Source: Chryseobacterium taeanense (GTDB lineage: Bacteria > Bacteroidota > Bacteroidia > Flavobacteriales > Weeksellaceae). Taken from it: a DNA stretch of 64,000 bases. The notes beneath the pieces are model-generated. The model did no database searches and had not been told where the DNA came from. It saw nothing but the letters and a program-made list of their open reading frames with translations. The stretch covers positions 62,001 through 126,000 of the forward strand of contig NZ_FNDW01000011.1 of NCBI RefSeq assembly GCF_900099685.1, in the 5' to 3' direction. The position numbers and the translations under genes were made by a program. Each line of letters begins with the position of its first letter. The stretch's first letter is position 1. This document shows, one piece after another, positions 53,306 through 62,440 of this stretch.

Positions 53306-54580
53306 TTAAATTTCTTTAAAGCTTAAACCCTGTTCAGCTAATAATTTTTGTTCCTGATCTTTATAATATCCACCAACGAGTTTATCATGAATAGCTTCAA
53401 AAGCAGCAAGTGTTTCATTAATTTCAGAGTCAGTGTGCGATGCTGTCGGAATTAATCTTAGTAGAATCATTCCTTTAGGTATTACAGGATAAACCACTAC
53501 AGATGTGAAGATTCCATAGTTTTCTCTCAAGTCTTTCACTAAGAGTGTTGCTTCTACCGGAGTTCCCTGCATCATCACCGGAGTAACACAAGTGTTGGTA
53601 TCACCGATATTGAATCCTCTTTCTTTCAAACCGTTTTGGAGTTTGTTTGTATTTTCCCAAAGTTTAGCTTTGATTTCAGGTCTGGTTCTCAATAATTCCA
53701 ATCTTTTTAATCCTCCGATTACCATTGGCATAGTTAGAGATTTTGCAAAAATCTGAGATCTCAAGTTAAATTTCAGGTATCTGATAATTTCTTTATCACC
53801 GGCAATGAATGCTCCGAATCCCGCCATTGATTTTGCAAAAGTAGAGAAATAAACATCAATCTGATCTTGGCAGCCTTGCTCCTCACCAGCTCCGGCTCCT
53901 GTTTTTCCAAGAGTTCCAAACCCGTGTGCATCATCTACCAGAAGTCTGAATTTATATTTTGATTTTAATTCACAGATTTCTTTTAACTTTCCTTGTTGTC
54001 CTCTCATCCCAAAAACTCCTTCTGTAATCACAAGAATACCTCCTCCGGTTTCTTCAGCTACTTTCGTTGCTCTTTCTAGATTCTTTTCAAGGCTTGCGAT
54101 ATCATTGTGTCTATAGGTAAATCTTTTTCCTGAGTGAAGTCTTACTCCGTCAACGATACAAGCATGAGAATCAACGTCATAAACGATAACATCATTTCTT
54201 CCTACCAATGCATCGATGGTAGAAACCATTCCCTGGTAACCAAAATTTAATAAATATGCGGATTCTTTTTGTACAAAATCTGCCAGTTCTCTTTCTAATT
54301 GAAGATGCTGCTGGGTCTCCCCGGACATTGCTCTTGCACCCATCGGATAGAACATTCCGAATTCTGCAGCTGCTTTTGCGTCAGCTTCCAACACTTCCGG
54401 ATGGTTACACATTCCCAGATAATCATTAGCACTCCAGAAAATAACTTCTCTTCCCTGAAACTGCATTCTGGGTCCGATTGGTCCTTCTAATCTTGGGAAA
54501 ATAAAATACCCTTCACCATAATCTGCAAATTGTCCAAGAGGTCCTGGATTTTGTTTTATTCTGTCAAAAATATCCAACAT
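53306..54580 (-). CDS. Alpha-oxoamine synthase, probable cysteate fatty acyltransferase (CapB-like)
   Basis: A 424-residue PLP enzyme of the alpha-oxoamine synthase group, which joins an amino acid with an acyl thioester and releases CO2. The PLP lysine K250 lies in STFAKSMAGFGAF, the cofactor Asp217 and His219 in LLVDDAHGFGTLG, and the His-stacking residue in DVDSHACIVDG. Annotators often call it 2-amino-3-ketobutyrate CoA ligase or serine palmitoyltransferase. Since the gene just upstream is cysteine-synthase-like, I infer the capnine (sulfonolipid) pathway: cysteate plus fatty acyl thioester to 3-ketocapnine. Chryseobacterium and relatives make such sulfonolipids. A serine palmitoyltransferase role is the main alternative. 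Confidence 0.72.
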   Translation of the reverse strand: MLDIFDRIKQNPGPLGQFADYGEGYFIFPRLEGPIGPRMQFQGREVIFWSANDYLGMCNHPEVLEADAKAAAEFGMFYPMGARAMSGETQQHLQLERELADFVQKESAYLLNFGYQGMVSTIDALVGRNDVIVYDVDSHACIVDGVRLHSGKRFTYRHNDIASLEKNLERATKVAEETGGGILVITEGVFGMRGQQGKLKEICELKSKYKFRLLVDDAHGFGTLGKTGAGAGEEQGCQDQIDVYFSTFAKSMAGFGAFIAGDKEIIRYLKFNLRSQIFAKSLTMPMVIGGLKRLELLRTRPEIKAKLWENTNKLQNGLKERGFNIGDTNTCVTPVMMQGTPVEATLLVKDLRENYGIFTSVVVYPVIPKGMILLRLIPTASHTDSEINETLAAFEAIHDKLVGGYYKDQEQKLLAEQGLSFKEI

Positions 54581-54603
54581 TTTATTACTATTTTTAATTA
54601 AAA

Positions 54604-54629
54604 AAGCCTTTTATAATTACAAAAGGCTT
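54604..54629 (-). terminator. Hairpin/terminator between the two PLP-enzyme genes
   Basis: Nine-bp stem AAGCCTTTT / AAAAGGCTT followed by TTTTTT on the minus strand, only 24 nt before the start codon of the acyltransferase gene. It could stop or lower transcription from the upstream gene. Confidence 0.75.
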
Positions 54630-54651
54630 GATTTGTATAAATTGTTTGTCT

Positions 54652-55689
54652 TTATTTTATGAATTCTGTTTTGAAAACTTCATCGTAATTGTGAACACAA
54701 TTGTTGATGAATCCCTGTTCTTCCATCCATTTATCACTATAAACTTTTGTAATATATCGTGATCCGTGATCCGGATAAATAAGTACAACTAAGTCATTTT
54801 CATTAAATTGATGAGATTGTGCGTACTGAATTAAAGCTTGAGTAACCGCTCCGGTTGTATAGCCTCCCATGATTGCTTCTTTTAAAGCAATTTCACGCGT
54901 TCTATAGGCCGACATTTCATCATTAACTCTTACAAATTCATCCACTTTATCAAAAAGTAGAGCAGAAGGGATAAGATTTTTTCCCATTCCTTCAATCTGG
55001 TAAGGATGAACATCTTCTTTATGAATTTCTCCTGTTTCGTGGTAACTTTTAAGAATAGATCCGTCTGCATCTACACCTATAATTTTAATATCAGGTTTTT
55101 TTTCTTTTAAGAATTTTGCGGAACCTGATAATGTTCCACCAGTTCCTGTACACGCAAAAAGATGCGTAATTTTACCTTGTGTCTGTTCCCAGATTTCAGG
55201 ACCTGTGGTCTGATAATGGGCATCAACATTCAATTCGTTGAAATATTGATTGATGTATATAGAATTGGGTGTTTCTAAGGCAATTCTTTTCGCTACTTCA
55301 TAATATGATCTTGGGTCATTCGCAGGTACATTCGCAGGGCAAATATAAACTGTAGCACCAAGAGCTTTAAGATAAGCGATTTTCTCTGGCTTTGTCTTAT
55401 CACTTACTGCAAGGATACATTTATATCCTTTAATGATACAAACCATCGCGATCGAAAATCCTGTGTTTCCGGAAGTAGTTTCTACAACTACAGAGTCTTC
55501 TCTTAATAAACCTTTTTTCTCAGCGTTTTCTATAATGTGAAGTGCGATTCTGTCTTTAGTGGAATGTCCAGGATTATATGATTCTAACTTGGCATAAACG
55601 GTTGCAGGAATATCTTTCGTCACAGTGTTAAGCTTCACCATAGGAGTATTTCCTATTAGGCCAAGTATATTATCGTAAACATTACTCAT
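54652..55689 (-). CDS. Cysteine synthase-family PLP enzyme, probable cysteate synthase (CapA-like)
   Basis: A 345-residue fold-type II PLP enzyme of the cysteine synthase / cystathionine beta-synthase family. PLP lysine K45 lies in NPGHSTKDRIAL, the substrate loop is ETTSGNTGFSIAM, and the phosphate loop is ACTGTGGTLSGSA. The H-S-T before the lysine, in place of the usual G-S-V, is one mark of a diverged member. It starts a minus-strand pair with an alpha-oxoamine synthase 71 bp downstream. That pairing suggests formation of cysteate for capnine synthesis, not ordinary cysteine synthesis; this is an inference from neighbourhood. Ordinary O-acetylserine sulfhydrylase remains possible. Confidence 0.72.
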   Translation of the reverse strand: MSNVYDNILGLIGNTPMVKLNTVTKDIPATVYAKLESYNPGHSTKDRIALHIIENAEKKGLLREDSVVVETTSGNTGFSIAMVCIIKGYKCILAVSDKTKPEKIAYLKALGATVYICPANVPANDPRSYYEVAKRIALETPNSIYINQYFNELNVDAHYQTTGPEIWEQTQGKITHLFACTGTGGTLSGSAKFLKEKKPDIKIIGVDADGSILKSYHETGEIHKEDVHPYQIEGMGKNLIPSALLFDKVDEFVRVNDEMSAYRTREIALKEAIMGGYTTGAVTQALIQYAQSHQFNENDLVVLIYPDHGSRYITKVYSDKWMEEQGFINNCVHNYDEVFKTEFIK

Positions 55690-55730
55690 TATTTGTTATT
55701 TTTCAATAAAAATCTGTCGGCAAAAATACA

Positions 55731-55738
55731 AAAAAATA
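55731..55738 (-). promoter_or_regulatory. -7 box TATTTTTG of the PLP-enzyme pair
   Basis: Exact TAnnTTTG match on the minus strand, about 42 bp before the start codon of the cysteine-synthase-like gene. Confidence 0.5.
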
Positions 55739-55912
55739 AATTTATTTCTAAACTTTTGTTTGGTTTTCTAACCTCTAAAATAGATAAAATTTTTTTTTCT
55801 ATCATTATCCAAAGATGAAAGTTTTCAAAAAGTAAGCCAAAACCTTTAAATTTTGTTAAAAACAGCCTCAAATCATATAAAAGCCTTATTTTCGCGTAAT
55901 TGATTTAATACT

Positions 55913-58900
55913 ATGAAAAATTGGGCTTTCAGGCAATGGAACACCGTTCTCGGATGGGTTATTTTCGCCATTACATTTATTACGTACTTGTCCACCATAG
56001 AACCGAATTTCAGTTTTTGGGATTGTGGCGAGTATATTTCTTCTGCAGTAAAACTTGAAGTAACGCACGCTCCTGGAGCGGCTTTATTCCAGATTGTGGG
56101 TGCTGTGGCAGCCATTTTTGCTTTAGGAAAAGGCGAAAATTATTCTATCGTGATCAACGCGATGTCCGCATTGTTTAGTGCGTTTACGATCTTATTTTTG
56201 TTTTGGACGATTACGCATTTCGTAAGAAGACTTTTAAACAAAGATTTTGATGAAATTACAAAACATCAGGAAATTTCTATTCTTTTTGCAGGAATTGTGG
56301 GTGCTTTATGTTTCACTTTCTCAGATACATTCTGGTTTTCTGCAGTTGAAGGGGAGGTGTATTCCATGGCATCTATGTTTATCGCACTCTTAGTCTGGTT
56401 GATTACGAAATGGGAAAATGAGTATTTGGCAGTGGATAATGAAAGATGGATCATCTTAATTTTCTTTATTTTAGGACTTTCTGTAGGTGTTCACATGATG
56501 TGTATGCTGGCGATTCCTGCGGTTTGCCTTGTATATTATGCAAGAAAATATACATTCACCTGGAAAAATTTTATATGGGCAAACGTGATTACTTTAGTTA
56601 TTCTGGCAGTCGTTTTTAAAGGGATTTTTCCATTTATCATGACGATGTTCGGAAAGCTTGAAATTTTCTTTGTGAACGGATTAGGACTTCCGTTTCATTC
56701 AGGGACAATTGCCGCATTTATCATAATGATTGCCATCTGCTATTTCCTAATTTCCTATACCAGAAAAATGAAGAGAAATGTGTATCAGACGATTGCTTTA
56801 TCAGTTGTTTTTATGATGATCGGGTTCTCTTGCTGGATGGTGATTCCTATCAGAGCAAACGCAAATCCGCCAATGAACCTTAATGATCCGGACAACGCAA
56901 TCGGAATGTTGGATTATTATAACAGAGAACAATATGGTGACTGGCCGACAATTTATGGTCAGAATTACACAGCTTATCTTGATGCTAACGGAATTGAGAA
57001 AAATGAAGATGGAAGTTTTAAGACTGAAAAAACCGGTGAAATCTATGAAAAAGACGAAAAAACCGGTACTTACAGAAAGACAGGTGACCGTTTCAATTAT
57101 GTATTCAATAAAGCGCACGTAGGCTTCATGCCGAGAATGTTTAATGAGGATAAGGATGTGATGTCCAATTATATTTCCATGTATGGTGCGCCTGATTTTA
57201 CCTTTAACTATTCAAATGAAGATGTTGCGGACAGTCCTGAAGCTAAGCAGATCTTTGATGAACTAAGAAAAAAATATGAGAATGGTACGATTACCGCTTC
57301 AGATTATTTAAAAGTACGACCTTACAATCTTCTGAATGTTCAGAGACCTTCTTTGGGACAGAATTTAGATTATTTCATCACTTTCCAGAACGGATATTAT
57401 TTTGTAAGATACCTGATGTGGAACTTTGTAGGCCGACAGAATGATCTTGAAGGAAATATGGAAAGTACGAGAGGAAACTGGATTTCAGGGATTCCTTTCA
57501 TTGATAATGCACTTTGGGGAAATCAGGATAAGATGCCGGCTAAGTTTAAAAATGAAAGTACGGTAAAGTTCTTCTTTTTACCTTTGATTTTAGGACTTAT
57601 TGGATTCTTTTTCCAGTTAAATAAAGATTTTGGACGATTCTACGCTATGCTTTCGATTTTTGTATTGATGAGCGTTGGAATTATTTTCTATACAGGGGTA
57701 AAACCTTTTGAGCCAAGGGAAAGAGATTATGCAATGGTGGGTTCATTCTATGTTTTTGCGATATGGATCGGTCTGGGAGCAGGCGCTATTCTCTGGTTCT
57801 TACAATCTAAAATTAAATCAAACGTAGCAAATATTGTTGCAGGAGTGGTTTTATTGGGAGTACCTTTCATGATGGGATTCCAAAACTATAATGTACATAA
57901 CAGACACGACCGATATACAGCTTACGATTACGGATATTCTGTATTAAAATCATTGCCTAAGAACGATATTTTATTTGTATATGGTGATAATGATACTTAT
58001 CCGGTTTGGGCTATTCAGGAGACTGAACAATTGAGAGATGATGTAAAAGTGGTTAATTTTACTTTAGCATCTACTCCGTGGAATATCGATCAGATTAAAA
58101 GAAGAACTTATAATGCGGCACCGGTTCCGGGAGTATTAACGCATGATGACTACAGAGACGGGGTAAACGATCAGATCTATATGATGAAAAAGGCAGACTG
58201 GGAAGGCCTTTTCTCTATGCTGAAAGAACAGGGTGCACCTGAAACGGAATTTGCGGAATTCAGAAAATATCTTACTCAGGATTCAATGACAATGAAACAG
58301 GCAATAAGTTTCCTTAAATATTCATCTCCTGCGAAAAATGAGCTTCTCAAAATGTATTTCGGTGAAGAAAAATATGAGAAATACAATATTCTTCCGGTAA
58401 ATAAATTCATTTTGCCTGTGAATAAAGAAAATGCAGTAAAATCAGGAATCATTAACGCGGCTGATCTTCCGAATGCCGTAAATCAGATTATGATTACTTA
58501 CAAGGCAAATACATTGTATAAGAACAATTTAATTATGCTTGACATCCTGGCAAACTTTGATTGGAAAAAGCCAATCAGCTTTTCTTCAGGAGGAATTTAT
58601 GACAGTGAAAATATTTTCTATCTTGATGAATATCTTCAGTTTGACGGATTCAGCTATCGACTGATTCCAATCCACACACCACAGACACCTGACGGTGAAA
58701 TGGGAAGAGTAGATCCTAATTCTCTATATAATGTGGTTAAAAATTTCAGATGGGGTAACTTTAAAAACCTGAATAATCATTTTGACGAAACGGCAACTTC
58801 AAACATTATGAGCTACAGAGCTTCAGCAAGCAGAGCAGCAGCAGCTTTAGCAACAATGGGACAAAAAGGAAAAGCATTGGAACTTCTTGATCTTGCATCC

Positions 58901-59398
58901 AAAGAAATTCCTGCAGAAAAATACAATGATCCTCGTTCATTAAGTTCAATGGTTTACGGATACATCGTATCAGGACAGGAAGCTAAAGGATTAAAGCTTG
59001 CAGACGTTCTGAAAAAAGGAATCTTTGATGAGTACGATTATTATATGAGCCTAAGCAAATCAGATCAAAGCTATCTGAGAAGACAGATCAGAACAAAACC
59101 AATGGAATATTCCTTAGTAGTTTCAGCTGTCACAGATGGTTATACAACAATCGGAAGGAAAGACAAAGCTTATGATTACCTTGTTAAATCCATTGAGCCA
59201 ATCGATAAGAAATTCAATACATTCATTGAAAATCTAAAAGAAATGGGCAAGGAAAAAGCAATGAATGAATCTGAGCAGGTACAGAAGATCACGCCTTTCT
59301 ACCAATATTTATTTGATGTGATGGAACCTTTTGATTCTACTTACTCTAAAGAAAAAGAGGCACAGATTACCAATTCGATTATTAAAGCAACGCAATAA
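55913..59398 (+). CDS. DUF2723 family membrane protein (GT-C-like)
   Basis: A very large 1161-residue membrane protein. The N-terminal DUF2723 domain has about 10 membrane segments and the early acidic motif NFSFWDCGEYISSAVKLEVT, which resembles the catalytic DE region of GT-C mannosyltransferases (PMT type). Residues 300-560 contain an Asp/Lys-rich insert. The rest is a large periplasmic part (DNDTYPVWAIQETEQLRDDV and many Asn/Tyr-rich stretches, TPR-like at the end). It is likely a protein or lipid glycosyltransferase using a lipid-linked sugar, but no activity is proven. A terminator with a UUCG loop ends it. Confidence 0.88.
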   Translation: MKNWAFRQWNTVLGWVIFAITFITYLSTIEPNFSFWDCGEYISSAVKLEVTHAPGAALFQIVGAVAAIFALGKGENYSIVINAMSALFSAFTILFLFWTITHFVRRLLNKDFDEITKHQEISILFAGIVGALCFTFSDTFWFSAVEGEVYSMASMFIALLVWLITKWENEYLAVDNERWIILIFFILGLSVGVHMMCMLAIPAVCLVYYARKYTFTWKNFIWANVITLVILAVVFKGIFPFIMTMFGKLEIFFVNGLGLPFHSGTIAAFIIMIAICYFLISYTRKMKRNVYQTIALSVVFMMIGFSCWMVIPIRANANPPMNLNDPDNAIGMLDYYNREQYGDWPTIYGQNYTAYLDANGIEKNEDGSFKTEKTGEIYEKDEKTGTYRKTGDRFNYVFNKAHVGFMPRMFNEDKDVMSNYISMYGAPDFTFNYSNEDVADSPEAKQIFDELRKKYENGTITASDYLKVRPYNLLNVQRPSLGQNLDYFITFQNGYYFVRYLMWNFVGRQNDLEGNMESTRGNWISGIPFIDNALWGNQDKMPAKFKNESTVKFFFLPLILGLIGFFFQLNKDFGRFYAMLSIFVLMSVGIIFYTGVKPFEPRERDYAMVGSFYVFAIWIGLGAGAILWFLQSKIKSNVANIVAGVVLLGVPFMMGFQNYNVHNRHDRYTAYDYGYSVLKSLPKNDILFVYGDNDTYPVWAIQETEQLRDDVKVVNFTLASTPWNIDQIKRRTYNAAPVPGVLTHDDYRDGVNDQIYMMKKADWEGLFSMLKEQGAPETEFAEFRKYLTQDSMTMKQAISFLKYSSPAKNELLKMYFGEEKYEKYNILPVNKFILPVNKENAVKSGIINAADLPNAVNQIMITYKANTLYKNNLIMLDILANFDWKKPISFSSGGIYDSENIFYLDEYLQFDGFSYRLIPIHTPQTPDGEMGRVDPNSLYNVVKNFRWGNFKNLNNHFDETATSNIMSYRASASRAAAALATMGQKGKALELLDLASKEIPAEKYNDPRSLSSMVYGYIVSGQEAKGLKLADVLKKGIFDEYDYYMSLSKSDQSYLRRQIRTKPMEYSLVVSAVTDGYTTIGRKDKAYDYLVKSIEPIDKKFNTFIENLKEMGKEKAMNESEQVQKITPFYQYLFDVMEPFDSTYSKEKEAQITNSIIKATQ

Positions 59399-59410
59399 TA
59401 ACAAAACTTA

Positions 59411-59440
59411 AAACGGAACTTCGGTTCCGTTTTTTTTATG
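59411..59440 (+). terminator. UUCG-loop terminator of the DUF2723 gene
   Basis: Perfect 9-bp stem AAACGGAAC / GTTCCGTTT with a TTCG tetraloop and a T run. Confidence 0.92.
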
Positions 59441-59469
59441 TTGGGATTGAAAAGTTTAAATTATATTTG
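59441..59469 (+). promoter_or_regulatory. Promoter TTG-N18-TATATTTG
   Basis: TTG at 59441-59443 and TATATTTG at 59462-59469, 18 bp apart, directly after the terminator. Full match to the Bacteroidota consensus; it drives the gene at 59488. Confidence 0.75.
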
Positions 59470-59487
59470 CTAATTCAAAGAAGCACA

Positions 59488-60975
59488 ATGGCAGAAATAA
59501 ATAATCAAAAGATCCCGATTTATGCTGTATTAGGTACAGTCATCTTTAAACTGTTATTTTTACTCACTCATTACATTCAGGAAGATGCATTCATTACTTG
59601 GAGAGTGGCACAGAATCTCCTTGATTACGGAGTGATCGGATTCAATGGAACTACAAAAATTTCTGCATCCACAACGCATCTTTATGTTTTTCTGTCCTAT
59701 GTTTTTAATTTGATTTTCGGAAAAGAAAATTTTATAGAGCCGCTTCTCATTTTCAATTCAATCCTTTTTACAATCGGAAGTCTTTTTCTTTCGCATCTGC
59801 TGTTGAAGAATGTCTGGCATAAAGCAATTTTCATTTTTTTAACCGGAATTTTACCACCTGCTATAAAAATTTCTATCCTGGGAATGGAGTACGGACTTCT
59901 TTTCTTTCTGGAAATGACACTGTTATATTATGGCTTTTATAAAGGTAAAAAATGGGCGTTGGTTATTTTACCGATTTTAATTTTATTCACAAGAATTGAT
60001 ACGGTAATCTTCTTGGGAGCAGTTTTTATAATCGATATTTTATGGAACAAAAAAGTCAGATGGCTGTATATTTTAGGAGGAATTTTGGGAATTACATCTG
60101 TTTTGGCTTTCAATGAACTGTACTTTGGTGAGTTGGTTAATAATACCATTATAGCTAAAAAAATTGCTTACGACAATCATTTTACATTTCAGCAGAATCT
60201 GGAATATTTTGCACAGAATTTCGGGAATTTCTGGGGAATGCTTAAACTTCCGGGAGACTTTAATCCACTAACTGTTTTTCTGCTGATTTTTGAATTGGTA
60301 TGTTTCATTTATTTAATCAGGCAAAAAGATCAGAGGAATTATTTTCTTTGGATAATTTTTGTTTTCGGGTGGGCCAAACAGTTGATTTTTCTTTCCCAAA
60401 GAAGTCTTTTCGACTGGTATTACTGGGTTCCGCAGATATTACTTTTTGTTCCGGTTTTAATTTTAATTTTAGAACAGAAGGTAAAAAAATATTTATGGAT
60501 TTCATTATTTATTATTTTTTACATTATGCCAATGCTGATCTTCCAAACCATACATTCTATAGCGACCGGTAACGGAGAATGGAATTACAGAAGAGAAATC
60601 GGATTATTTTTACATCAGTATGAAAAAGACAAAAATCAATGGATATTTTTAGAACCTGCGGGATACATTCCTTATTTTTCTGGTTTAAAAACTATTGATG
60701 AAGTTGGCTTGGTAGATAAAGGCGTACAACATGAAATTCTGAAAGACAAACCGAATTTCTGGATCAATACGGTGAAGAATAGAAAACCTAAATATCTGCT
60801 CACTTACGACGATTTGTACGAAAGAAAAGATGCAGAATATTTCCGAACCCATTATAAACTTGTGAAAGAATTCAGAATTAAAGACCATCTTAAAAGCGAT
60901 TATCGGATTATTGAAAAGATTTATATCTTAAAACCTTCCGGGTCAGATTATAATTTATACCAAAGAATTGATTAA
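59488..60975 (+). CDS. Multi-span GT-C-like membrane protein
   Basis: A 495-residue protein with about 10-12 membrane segments. An early loop after the first helix (HYIQEDAFITWRVAQNLLDY) carries an acidic pair as in GT-C-type glycosyltransferases that use a polyprenyl-phosphate sugar, and the C-terminal ~130 residues are soluble (FLEPAGYIPYFSGLKTIDEV). No named family can be given. I start it at the ATG at 59488. It has its own promoter at 59441-59469 and follows the DUF2723 protein on the same strand, so the two may serve a common glycosylation process. Confidence 0.65.
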   Translation: MAEINNQKIPIYAVLGTVIFKLLFLLTHYIQEDAFITWRVAQNLLDYGVIGFNGTTKISASTTHLYVFLSYVFNLIFGKENFIEPLLIFNSILFTIGSLFLSHLLLKNVWHKAIFIFLTGILPPAIKISILGMEYGLLFFLEMTLLYYGFYKGKKWALVILPILILFTRIDTVIFLGAVFIIDILWNKKVRWLYILGGILGITSVLAFNELYFGELVNNTIIAKKIAYDNHFTFQQNLEYFAQNFGNFWGMLKLPGDFNPLTVFLLIFELVCFIYLIRQKDQRNYFLWIIFVFGWAKQLIFLSQRSLFDWYYWVPQILLFVPVLILILEQKVKKYLWISLFIIFYIMPMLIFQTIHSIATGNGEWNYRREIGLFLHQYEKDKNQWIFLEPAGYIPYFSGLKTIDEVGLVDKGVQHEILKDKPNFWINTVKNRKPKYLLTYDDLYERKDAEYFRTHYKLVKEFRIKDHLKSDYRIIEKIYILKPSGSDYNLYQRID

Positions 60976-61020
60976 TTTGGTGGAATATTTAAGCAAAATT
61001 TTGATCCTAAAAAACAAAAA

Positions 61021-61554
61021 ATGAAATATTGTGCATTTCTACGTGGTGTTAATGTAAAAGGAACGAGTATGAAAATGGCTGAAGTCTGTGAAGTTTTCAA
61101 AAAAGCGGGCGTAAGTGAGGTAAATTCGGTTTTGGCTTCCGGGAACATACTTTTTTCATCAGAAAAGAATCCTGAAGAATTGAAGCAGATGCTTGAAAAA
61201 TCAATGTCTGAACATTTTTCGTATGATGCATTTTTATTCATAAAATCACAGAACGACATAGAAAATTTCTGGAGCGGAAATCCTTTTCTTAAAAATGACA
61301 ATCTTCATTGCTATGCATTTGTAGGAAATGATGGAGTAGAAAATATTTTAATGAAAGAATTTGAAACAGGTTTAAAATCCGAACAGGAAGATGCAAAAAT
61401 CGTTAATCATATTTTCTATTGGCAGATTACCAAAGGAAATACGCTGGATTCTTCTTTCGGGAAAATTTTAGGCAAGAAAAGCTTGAAAGACCAGTTTACA
61501 AGCAGAAATATCAACACTTTTGAAAAGATCTTAAAAGCTTTTAATAAAAATTAA
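61021..61554 (+). CDS. DUF1697 domain-containing protein
   Basis: A 177-residue cytoplasmic protein of the DUF1697 family. The signature opening YCAFLRGVNVKGTSMKMAEV, the VNSVLASGNILFSSEKNPEE stretch and the final SSFGKILGKKSLKDQFTSRN are typical. Function of the family is unknown. It lies 45 bp after the GT-C-like gene and could share its transcript. Confidence 0.92.
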   Translation: MKYCAFLRGVNVKGTSMKMAEVCEVFKKAGVSEVNSVLASGNILFSSEKNPEELKQMLEKSMSEHFSYDAFLFIKSQNDIENFWSGNPFLKNDNLHCYAFVGNDGVENILMKEFETGLKSEQEDAKIVNHIFYWQITKGNTLDSSFGKILGKKSLKDQFTSRNINTFEKILKAFNKN

Positions 61555-62084
61555 TTTTTTTGTTTTCTCATAAAGTTTATCAAAAATACTCATATCACAG
61601 CCTTCGGTCTAGAATCGTCTTTGATTCAGATCTTTAAGACTTTATGTCATTCATAATAAATATAACTCATATTTTTTCTAGCTATTGATTATAATCATAA
61701 AAAAAAAAATTATAAAACTATAGTTTTGTTTCAGATTAATGAAATATTAAACGGCCTGATGTAGCGGATAAGGAAAGCACTAAGCATTATTCGTGGTATG
61801 TATGTGGTATTTTAATTCAAGAAAATTATACTCATTTTTTCTTTTCTTTGCCTTTATTTAAAAATGTAATCGCAGCTTGTGAGAATATTTTTAATATGAA
61901 ATGTAATAAACAGGAAAACGTAATTACTACTAATGCAGATTAATTTTCACTATGATAAAATATCAAGCATATAATGAAACTTCTAAAAAATAAAGTGATA
62001 TAAAACTTTACTGAAGTTAAAACGGAGAATGTTATGCCGAGCTTATGTAAAAGCAGCAGGAGTTAGTAGAGATGAGAAAATATT
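61555..62084. other. Gene-free gap before the orphan HTH gene
   Basis: About 530 bp of AT-rich sequence with no credible gene. I see a small palindrome GATTATAATC, a T-rich run at 61840-61850, and just before the next gene (62030-62081) a short frame reading AYVKAAGVSRDEKIL that is stopped at once. The right part may be the eroded front of a longer gene, but nothing in it is convincing. Confidence 0.4.
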
Positions 62085-62426
62085 ATGAGAAACGAAAAAA
62101 CTGAATTCAATTTAGAAGATTTAAACCAAAAGATTTTCGTACAGGATGAAATCCTGGCGTTGGCAAAAGAAAACTCACCGCGACTGCTGAGTAAATTCAG
62201 ATTGGTGGATCCTGATTTTTTTAAAAAATTGTCTTCCATTCAGTCCAATTTAAAAAATTCTGAACTGATTTTCTGTATTTATTTAAAACTTAATTTAACG
62301 ACGAAAGAAATTGCAAAGTACACTTTCGTTACTCCTAAAGCTATTCAGAATAGGAAAAACAGACTAAGAAAAAAATTAAATATTGCATCAACAGTTGATA
62401 TTTACAAATGGTTTAATGAAATTTAA
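62085..62426 (+). CDS. Small LuxR-type helix-turn-helix protein
   Basis: A 113-residue protein. The C-terminal 60 residues are a LuxR-type helix-turn-helix (LKLNLTTKEIAKYTFVTPKA, IQNRKNRLRKKLN, DIYKWFN). The stretch before it (ALAKENSPRLLSKFRLVDPD and FFKKLSSIQSNLKNSEL) is the region that joins such an HTH to TPR repeats in large flavobacterial regulators. The TPR and coiled-coil parts are absent, and an in-frame stop lies 10 bp before the ATG. It is therefore either a stand-alone small regulator or a truncated remnant. It ends 14 bp before the convergent metallo-hydrolase. Confidence 0.8.
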   Translation: MRNEKTEFNLEDLNQKIFVQDEILALAKENSPRLLSKFRLVDPDFFKKLSSIQSNLKNSELIFCIYLKLNLTTKEIAKYTFVTPKAIQNRKNRLRKKLNIASTVDIYKWFNEI

Positions 62427-62440
62427 ACCATTTTTTCTTT

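Noticed and set aside
61741..61810. tRNA-like or hairpin signal in the gap after the DUF1697 gene
   Set aside because: A few GC-richer words occur (CGGCCTGATGTAGCGG), but there is no cloverleaf and no continuous stem.
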